DNA from: Nanoarchaeum sp.
GTDB lineage: Archaea > Nanobdellota > Nanobdellia > SCGC-AAA011-G17 > PNOQ01
Assembly: GCA_013824915.1 (NCBI GenBank)
Contig: PNOQ01000009.1
Span: 1-47,190 of the forward strand
Direction: 5' to 3'
Length of the DNA: 47,190 nt
Below, piece by piece: positions 41,528 to 47,190 of the stretch. Position numbers and translations under genes: made by a program. Numbering within the stretch: the first letter of the stretch is position 1; each line of letters starts with the position of its first letter. The notes under the pieces were generated by a model. That model was not told where the DNA came from, made no database searches, and was given only the letters and a program-made list of their open reading frames with translations.

Positions 41528-42412
41528 TTAGGCAAACAAAATTATTATCGCCCCGATTGTCATGAATGCAGATGCAAGCAGTCTTTGTTTTATACTCTTT
41601 TCTTTAAATAATACAAGACCATATAATACTACAAATATGGCACTAGTTCGTTTTATTGCAGTTACATAGGGGACTATTTGATAAGTTAATGCTAAATTCA
41701 TAGTTATTGCAACTAAAGATAATACTAAAGATACAAGAATTAGTATAGGTAATTTGATATTGGTGAGACTTAAATTTGAATTTTTGTTATGCTTGGATAA
41801 TAAGTATGTTACAAAAAATAAAATACTCAAGATTGCATATTCAATGGATACTCCAAAATATGTATCAGAATTTTGAATAAGAAGCTTATCATAATTTAAA
41901 GATATACTAAATAAAAAAGCTACAATTATCATGAAAAATATACTTCTATTTTTAAATAATTGTTTAAACGGAGCAAGTAAATTTTTATTCTTATCAAAAA
42001 CAATAAAATAAGACCCTGAGACGATAAACAATATCCCTAAAAAACCCAAAAAAGAAGTAGATTCATTTAAAATGAAATATGATGTGAGAATTAAAAATAA
42101 TGGGGTCAAAGATTTAAATGGAATTACGAGTGAGATATCTCCTTTGTCCAATGACTTATAAATTAAGACCGTCGCAAAATAATTTATACAAGTTGTCAGT
42201 ATTAAAACATAATAAAAACTAGGCCCAATTGCGGGAAATCCATTGTAAACAGAAATGGTAAACAAGATTATTGATGAACAGAAAAATATTATTGTTCCCA
42301 TTAAATATTTATTAAAACGAGATAAATTTATTTTGATTAAAGTATAGTAAGTAGCATCGAAAAATGCAGATAATAAAGCAAATACAAACCAAATCATACA
42401 TTTATGACTCAT
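41528..42412 (-). CDS. EamA/DMT-family transporter
   Basis: This 294-residue protein has ten predicted membrane helices in two five-helix halves, the EamA repeat pattern. The typical end of each half is seen as PFKSLTPLFLILTSYFILNE and KRTSAIFVVLYGLVLFKEK. Members move metabolites or drugs; the substrate is unknown. It lies just upstream of the RuBisCO operon on the same strand, 78 nt away, but that operon has its own promoter. It is divergent from the glycosyltransferase-like gene. Confidence 0.85.
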   Translation of the reverse strand: MSHKCMIWFVFALLSAFFDATYYTLIKINLSRFNKYLMGTIIFFCSSIILFTISVYNGFPAIGPSFYYVLILTTCINYFATVLIYKSLDKGDISLVIPFKSLTPLFLILTSYFILNESTSFLGFLGILFIVSGSYFIVFDKNKNLLAPFKQLFKNRSIFFMIIVAFLFSISLNYDKLLIQNSDTYFGVSIEYAILSILFFVTYLLSKHNKNSNLSLTNIKLPILILVSLVLSLVAITMNLALTYQIVPYVTAIKRTSAIFVVLYGLVLFKEKSIKQRLLASAFMTIGAIIILFA

Positions 42413-42440
42413 CTTTTATTTATATACCCTCCGTTCATAA

Positions 42441-42451
42441 GTTTTATAAAC
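42441..42451 (+). promoter_or_regulatory. TATA box between divergent transporter and glycosyltransferase-like genes
   Basis: gttttataaac has its upstream edge 31 nt before the preferred ATG at 42472. The reverse complement could serve the transporter gene at a longer spacing. Confidence 0.5.
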
Positions 42452-42471
42452 TGTCCTTTGTTCCGCGTTCT

Positions 42472-43695
42472 ATGAAAGTATTAGCTATTTCTGAACATAC
42501 TGGGCCCGGTAAGGCAATAAGAGAAGTTGTAAAAGAATTGAGAAATCATCCTGAGTTTAATACGGTTGTTTTTCCTACAGTTCTTACTGAAAATTTATAT
42601 ACTGATTTTCCTGAAAGAAGAGAACTTCCCGCATACAGTGTAAGTGAACTTCGAGGGGAGAATATGGATGTTCCTAGTTTGGAAGGATTTATAGACGATT
42701 TATTAACAACTGAAAAACCAGATATTATTTTAACTGGAAGTGCGAATCCTTCTCAAATAATTGATAGAACTTTAGTAGCTAAAGCTAATTTATATGGAAT
42801 GCATTCTGTAGTCGTTACTGATTTTTGGTGTTGGCCAGATATATACAAAAAAAGATTTCCTTCTGAAGAGACAATTCCTGATGTTGTTTGTTGTATTGAT
42901 GAGATTGATAAAAATAATCTTTTGGCAGCAGGGATCCCTGAAGGTAAGATAGTAATTACTGGGCAACCAGCATTTGATGGCTTAAAAGAACAAAGAGCAA
43001 AATATACTATTGATAAAATTAGACTGATGGAAGAACTAGGTTTTGCAAATGTTAATCCTGAAATTAATCAACTATTATTAACTTATTGCCCTGACCCTTT
43101 GTATAGTGATGTATTTAGTTTAGATACAAGATATCCTTTTAGTTATAATTCGTTAGATTCTATGGTGCGTGCATTTTCATCGTCAAGTGTGAGCGCCCCA
43201 ACAAAGCTTAATGTAAATATATTACCTCATCCAAAAGATATTCTTACTAAAAAGAAAGACGGATTAATTCACTGGGGAATGTTAATTGGTGAAGTCTTAG
43301 GCAAGCAAGGAGATTACTCTGCTTATGGTTCTGATATTGAATTAAGAATAGGTAGAAAAGATATGCAATCTGATGTGTTTAATCCCTCTTTATTGTCATC
43401 TGATTTAGTTGTTATAAATACTAGCACAACTGGAGCTGAGTGTTTGTACATGGGCGCGCTTCCTGTAGCTATAATACAACCTGGTTTGTCTTATGATCAA
43501 AGTGGTCTTAAACATTTTATTGACGCAGGTATAATCCCGGCAGCAAATACAAAAGATGCATCGTCTTCTTTAATACACAATCTTTTATTTAATCCGGAGT
43601 TTAGATCAGATTATGTTTCAAGACAAAAAGTTTACGGAGATAAACCTTCATCTGCTCCGGCTGTTGTAGAACAAATGAAAAAACTATTTATTTAA
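42472..43695 (+). CDS. GT-B-fold glycosyltransferase-like protein
   Basis: The protein has 407 residues from ATG 42472. The track's 36-residue N-terminal extension lies in the promoter and the divergent gene, and is rejected. MKVLAISEHTGPGKAI starts a Rossmann-like half. The second half carries NILPHPKD and DLVVINTSTTGAECLYMGALPVAI, motifs typical of glycosyltransferases and teichoic/capsule-type polymerases with a GT-B fold. The donor and acceptor are unknown. It resembles the last gene of the window in layout, and both flank a flippase. Confidence 0.75.
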   Translation: MKVLAISEHTGPGKAIREVVKELRNHPEFNTVVFPTVLTENLYTDFPERRELPAYSVSELRGENMDVPSLEGFIDDLLTTEKPDIILTGSANPSQIIDRTLVAKANLYGMHSVVVTDFWCWPDIYKKRFPSEETIPDVVCCIDEIDKNNLLAAGIPEGKIVITGQPAFDGLKEQRAKYTIDKIRLMEELGFANVNPEINQLLLTYCPDPLYSDVFSLDTRYPFSYNSLDSMVRAFSSSSVSAPTKLNVNILPHPKDILTKKKDGLIHWGMLIGEVLGKQGDYSAYGSDIELRIGRKDMQSDVFNPSLLSSDLVVINTSTTGAECLYMGALPVAIIQPGLSYDQSGLKHFIDAGIIPAANTKDASSSLIHNLLFNPEFRSDYVSRQKVYGDKPSSAPAVVEQMKKLFI

Positions 43696-43708
43696 AGTTT
43701 ACCAAAAC

Positions 43709-43717
43709 TTATATAAA
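43709..43717 (+). promoter_or_regulatory. TATA box of the SpoIIM-like gene
   Basis: ttatataaa has its upstream edge 31 nt before the ATG at 43740. Confidence 0.5.
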
Positions 43718-43739
43718 CCTATAATCTGCTTTTTTATTT

Positions 43740-44564
43740 ATGACATTAGAATCAATTGTTAATCCATTTACCGCTGTTGAGAAGCCAGGTCATATGTTTT
43801 ATGTTGGTTTATTATATGCTAGTGTTGCTGTTTTTTTGAGTTTATGGATTTTTAAGGATTCTTCTAGTCTTATAATGGTATTTTTGACTGTTCTTGCTTC
43901 TGTGTCTATAGTATTTTCTACAATGACTCTTGAAGAGCAAGTTGATGTAAAATTTAAGGATGAGATTTCTATTCTAAAACGACATGCGAGTGTTATAAAA
44001 TATTTGATGTATTTGTTTTTAGGATTTGTTGTTGCTTACACTGCCTGGTATTTAATATTACCAGATAGTTTAGTAAACATATTGTTCAAAACACAAATGG
44101 ATACAATAATGGCTATAAATTCTAATATAACTGGTGGCGCATACGATTCTGGTTCTGTATTTTTACAAATATTCATGAATAATTTTAAAGTTATGTTATT
44201 CTGTCTGTTCTTTTCATTTTTCTATGGTGCAGGTGCAATATTTATATTGACTTGGAATGCTTCTGTTATAGCGGCTGCTGCTGGGGCATTTATTGAATCT
44301 ACTGTTGCTTCAGGAATACATATAGTTGGTGCCGTGCCTTTAACTTTACTTAGATATGGTATACATGGGGTGCCGGAGATAATAGCTTACTTTGTTGCAG
44401 CTTTAGCAGGCGGTATATTATCTGTAGCAATGATGAACAGGGACTTAGAAAGCAGTAAATTTAAGAAAATCATATTGGATATAGTTGACTTATGTTTGAT
44501 TTCATTTGTGATATTATTAATTGGTGCTTTATTGGAAGTTTATGTAACTCCTATTTTCTTTTAA
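43740..44564 (+). CDS. SpoIIM-family integral membrane protein
   Basis: This 274-residue protein has about six helices. The conserved block FYGAGAIFILTWNASVIAAAAG and the motif HGVPEIIAYFVAALAGG identify the stage II sporulation M / DUF95 family, found across archaea and non-sporulating bacteria. In sporulators the protein acts in wall remodelling at engulfment; the archaeal role is unknown. It has its own promoter and stands beside polysaccharide export genes. Confidence 0.9.
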   Translation: MTLESIVNPFTAVEKPGHMFYVGLLYASVAVFLSLWIFKDSSSLIMVFLTVLASVSIVFSTMTLEEQVDVKFKDEISILKRHASVIKYLMYLFLGFVVAYTAWYLILPDSLVNILFKTQMDTIMAINSNITGGAYDSGSVFLQIFMNNFKVMLFCLFFSFFYGAGAIFILTWNASVIAAAAGAFIESTVASGIHIVGAVPLTLLRYGIHGVPEIIAYFVAALAGGILSVAMMNRDLESSKFKKIILDIVDLCLISFVILLIGALLEVYVTPIFF

Positions 44565-44574
44565 TTTCACAATC

Positions 44575-44583
44575 ATTATAAAC
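44575..44583 (+). promoter_or_regulatory. TATA box of the flippase gene
   Basis: attataaac has its upstream edge 29 nt before the flippase ATG at 44604. Confidence 0.45.
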
Positions 44584-44603
44584 TAATATTTTTCAGTAGT
44601 TTT

Positions 44604-45854
44604 ATGTTTTATAAGAAATATCTTAAAAAATTACAAAAACATACAGATGTAGATAATGTGTATATTTTTGAAAGTGGTTTCTGGTTGATATTAAATAAGG
44701 TCTTTGCAATATTTTTTGGAATATTAATCTCTGTTGCTTTTGCTCGTTTAGCTACTAAAGAGGTTTATGGTACTTATCAGTTTTTCTTATCTGTTTTAGG
44801 TTTATTAGCTATATTTGCATTGCCTGGGCTAAATGTTGCTTTATCTCAGTCAGTTGCTAAAGGATATAATTATTCTTTTGTTCATTCTTTCAAAACTAAA
44901 TTAAGATGGAGTTTTATAGGCTCTGGTTTATTGTTATTATTTTCTTTATACTTAAAGTTCTATAGAGATAGTGATATTTGGTCTTATTTTATCTTTGGTG
45001 CAATTGCATTTCCATTATTACAAATAGCTGAATTAATAAATGAATATTATATCGGTAAGAAAAATTTTAAAAAAATGTTTTTTTATAACATTTTTATAAC
45101 TGTATTTTCTACTGTATTAATTGTTTTTGCTTTATATTTCAAATTAAATCTATTAATAATAATATTAATCTATTTATTTTCATTTTCAGTACTGCCTTTA
45201 ATTTATTATTTTAAGGTAAAATCTAGAATAAAAGATAAAAGAAAGGATCCTGATCTAATTAAGTATGGAAAAAATCTAACTTTAATAAAAGCTATGAAAC
45301 TTTTTTTGGAAAACATAGATAAAATTTTAGTAACTTACTTTTTAGGTTTTGCCGCCGGTGCAGTTTATTCTGTTGCTTTGTCTATACCTGGCGGATTAAG
45401 AAGTATATTGAACTTAGCAAATCCTATGATTATGCCTAAAGCAACAATGGCCAATGAAGAAGTTATGTTCAAAAAGTTAAAATCAAAAATGATATGGCTT
45501 TTTATTTTGCCCTTATTAATAATCGGTCTATTCTGGTTTTTGAATCCTTATATAATGAATTGGTTTTTCTCACATAAATATGATGATGCTATATTTTTCT
45601 CTCAATTAATGTTATTCTCTTTATTATTTACTTTGTTTGATGCAGTAGTCAGTACTATAATACTTGCAAAAAAAATGAGAAAGGAGCTTTATATTAGCAA
45701 TTGGTTGCATTTTGCGGTTAGATTACTAACTTTGATAGTATTAATACCTTTATTTGGGATAGTTGGGGCTATTATCAGTAGAATAGTCTCTTTATTGTTT
45801 TTATGTATATATTATGTAATAATAGTATCTAATTACAGAAGGCTTAAAAACTGA
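44604..45854 (+). CDS. Oligosaccharide flippase (Wzx/MOP superfamily)
   Basis: This 416-residue protein has about 12 membrane helices. Near the start is a MOP-type block (FARLATKEVYGTYQFFLSVLG), and in the middle is KAMKLFLENIDKILVTYFLG, the usual start of the second half. Such proteins flip lipid-linked sugars for surface glycans or N-glycosylation. The many sequon-rich surface proteins here are plausible acceptors. A glycosyltransferase-like gene begins 17 nt after the stop. Confidence 0.88.
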   Translation: MFYKKYLKKLQKHTDVDNVYIFESGFWLILNKVFAIFFGILISVAFARLATKEVYGTYQFFLSVLGLLAIFALPGLNVALSQSVAKGYNYSFVHSFKTKLRWSFIGSGLLLLFSLYLKFYRDSDIWSYFIFGAIAFPLLQIAELINEYYIGKKNFKKMFFYNIFITVFSTVLIVFALYFKLNLLIIILIYLFSFSVLPLIYYFKVKSRIKDKRKDPDLIKYGKNLTLIKAMKLFLENIDKILVTYFLGFAAGAVYSVALSIPGGLRSILNLANPMIMPKATMANEEVMFKKLKSKMIWLFILPLLIIGLFWFLNPYIMNWFFSHKYDDAIFFSQLMLFSLLFTLFDAVVSTIILAKKMRKELYISNWLHFAVRLLTLIVLIPLFGIVGAIISRIVSLLFLCIYYVIIVSNYRRLKN

Positions 45855-45871
45855 GTTTTTCTTCCAAATTT

Positions 45872-47190
45872 ATGTTTAAAAAGACGGTGTTTATAAGTGT
45901 TCCCGGAGGATTTGCAACTAGAAATATCCTTAGGGGCGGTACATTTGATTATTTAAAGAAAAATAAAGATTTAAAGATAGTTATCCTTTCCCCGTTGTAT
46001 AATAATCCTGAATTTGTGAAAGAATTTGGTGCCGAAAATGTTTTTTTTGAAAAACTTATATTATTTGAAAGGCCTAGTTCTATACAACGTGCGATTATAG
46101 ATACAAAATCTGTTTTAGCCTTGGACAAAATTGCTACAGACACAACAAAAATAAAATATACCAAAATAGTAAGTGGAAAAAATCCTAAATATAAACTTTT
46201 TAAATTATTCTTTCCTTTATTAAGAACTAAACTTTTTTGGAAATTTTTAAGTTTTATTGAAGATATGTTCTTTAATGTTTCAGAGTATAATAAAATAATT
46301 AAGAAACACAATCCCGATTTAGTTTTTACTACCTCTCTTGTTATTTATGAAGAAAAATTATTTTTAAAAAAAGTAGTTAGAAAAAAAATTCCTTCAATAT
46401 CTATGATTATTAGTTGGGATAATCTAAGCAGTAAGGGGTTAATAAATCCTAAACCGGATAATATCTTGGTTTGGAATGATATCATGAAACAAGAAGCAGT
46501 CGAATTTCATAATTTTAAGGAAAATCAAATTTTTGTTACTGGTGCACCTCAGTTCGATATCTACACTTCTAAAGATGTTTCAACGAAGAAAGAATTTTTT
46601 AAATTTTATGGATTGGATGAAACTAAAAAACTAATAACTTATGCAACAGTCACACCAAGAATTTTTGATAAAGACTATGAAATCATAGAAATAATCAACA
46701 AGGCTATAAATGATGGTAGAATAAAACATCCTTGTCAAATTTTAATTAGGCCTCATCCGAAAGATGATTTTGATTTGTATAAAAAATTTGAAAATGATAA
46801 TAATATCAAAATACAATTACCTGGTAAAAAAATGAATTTCTTGGCAGACAAATGCGATTTTAGTAAATTAGATATGCTGAACTTAGCAAGTACTCTCAAA
46901 AATAGTGATATTTTAATCAATGTTAACTCCACTATAACTATAGATGCAGCAATATTTAACACACCAGTTATAAATATTTGTTTTGATGGTTATAATAAAA
47001 GAGATTACTTAGAAAGTGTGGTTAGGTATTTTGACTACCCATATTTCAAAAAATTGCTGTCTTTTAATGGAACAAAGATTGTAATTAACGAAGAAAGTTT
47101 AATAAAATCTATAAATGACTACTTGTCTAATCCTAAATTAGATGCAGATGGAAGAAAAGAAATGGTTAAAAATGAATGTTATTTGACTGA
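45872..47190 (+). CDS. GT-B-fold glycosyltransferase-like protein, 3' end missing
   Basis: The gene is absent from the ORF track because no stop occurs before the window ends. From ATG 45872 the frame stays open for 439 codons. It begins MFKKTVFISVPGGFATRNIL and has ILIRPHPKDDFDLY and ILINVNSTITIDAAIFNTPVINI, the nucleotide-sugar binding half seen in CDP-glycerol and capsule-type transferases. It follows the flippase gene and has an AT-rich box (cttaaaaac) about 29 nt upstream. Its donor sugar is unknown. Confidence 0.75.
   Translation, partial: MFKKTVFISVPGGFATRNILRGGTFDYLKKNKDLKIVILSPLYNNPEFVKEFGAENVFFEKLILFERPSSIQRAIIDTKSVLALDKIATDTTKIKYTKIVSGKNPKYKLFKLFFPLLRTKLFWKFLSFIEDMFFNVSEYNKIIKKHNPDLVFTTSLVIYEEKLFLKKVVRKKIPSISMIISWDNLSSKGLINPKPDNILVWNDIMKQEAVEFHNFKENQIFVTGAPQFDIYTSKDVSTKKEFFKFYGLDETKKLITYATVTPRIFDKDYEIIEIINKAINDGRIKHPCQILIRPHPKDDFDLYKKFENDNNIKIQLPGKKMNFLADKCDFSKLDMLNLASTLKNSDILINVNSTITIDAAIFNTPVINICFDGYNKRDYLESVVRYFDYPYFKKLLSFNGTKIVINEESLIKSINDYLSNPKLDADGRKEMVKNECYLT

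Noticed and set aside
42364-42471. 36-residue N-terminal extension of the glycosyltransferase-like protein
   Set aside because: It spans the TATA box and part of the divergent transporter gene; the ATG at 42472 has the standard promoter spacing.
45872-47190. A broken or frameshifted gene at the right edge, since the track lists no plus-strand ORF there
   Set aside because: The frame is open without interruption to the window end; the track omits it because no stop is reached.

Overview
The window is AT-rich, densely packed archaeal DNA. Its information-processing genes are archaeal in type: PCNA clamp, RNA polymerase subunit L, TFS, MBF1, aRF1, Cbf5, eS19/eL39/eL31, Hjc and a short histone-fold protein. 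Together with small genes, a form III RuBisCO plus AMP-salvage cluster, an S-layer protein and many small hypothetical surface proteins, this suggests a DPANN-type archaeon of the Woesearchaeota/Pacearchaeota kind. The lineage is an inference from gene content only. TAA, TAG and TGA all end genes here, so the standard code applies.

Layout. 1-6576: secreted, membrane-anchored surface proteins, including a repeat-containing giant cut by the left edge, with a small kinase-like gene on the other strand. 6548-11010 (minus): a conserved small protein, a lamin-tail-domain surface protein, Hjc, a 53-aa histone-fold gene missed by the ORF track, LysRS and a small membrane protein. 11036-15636 (minus): Cbf5, Adk, eL31, eL39 (also missed by the track), eS19, CysRS and a pilin-like protein. 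15706-15779 (minus): tRNA-Phe. 15870-24237 (plus): ValRS, aRF1, ScpB, a GT2 glycosyltransferase, a membrane protein, MBF1, RpoL, signal peptidase, TFS and PCNA. 24276-31562 (plus): pilin-like proteins around a 1200-aa Cys-rich secreted protein and one methyltransferase. 31742-35068: S-layer protein with a long structured leader, then two membrane-anchored proteins. 35108-35222: a tRNA-Ser(UGA) interrupted by a 32-nt intron at the non-canonical position 29/30. 35226-42412 (minus): winged-helix/7TM pair, AMP phosphorylase, AI-2E-type permease, RuBisCO, HAD phosphatase, ribose-1,5-bisphosphate isomerase and a DMT transporter. 42472-47190 (plus): envelope polysaccharide genes, the last one running off the right edge.

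How the genes work together. AMP phosphorylase, ribose-1,5-bisphosphate isomerase and RuBisCO form the complete archaeal route from AMP and CO2 to 3-phosphoglycerate. The isomerase, HAD and RuBisCO genes are joined by stop/start overlaps. The pilin-like proteins, Cys-rich protein, S-layer protein, flippase and glycosyltransferases build the cell surface. Most promoters show a TATA box whose upstream edge lies about 29-32 nt before the start codon, which implies leaderless mRNAs. The S-layer, histone and one pilin-like gene instead carry full Shine-Dalgarno sequences. Apart from the spacers that hold the histone gene or the tRNAs, no stretch over about 180 nt lacks a gene. I saw no CRISPR array, insertion sequence or rRNA.
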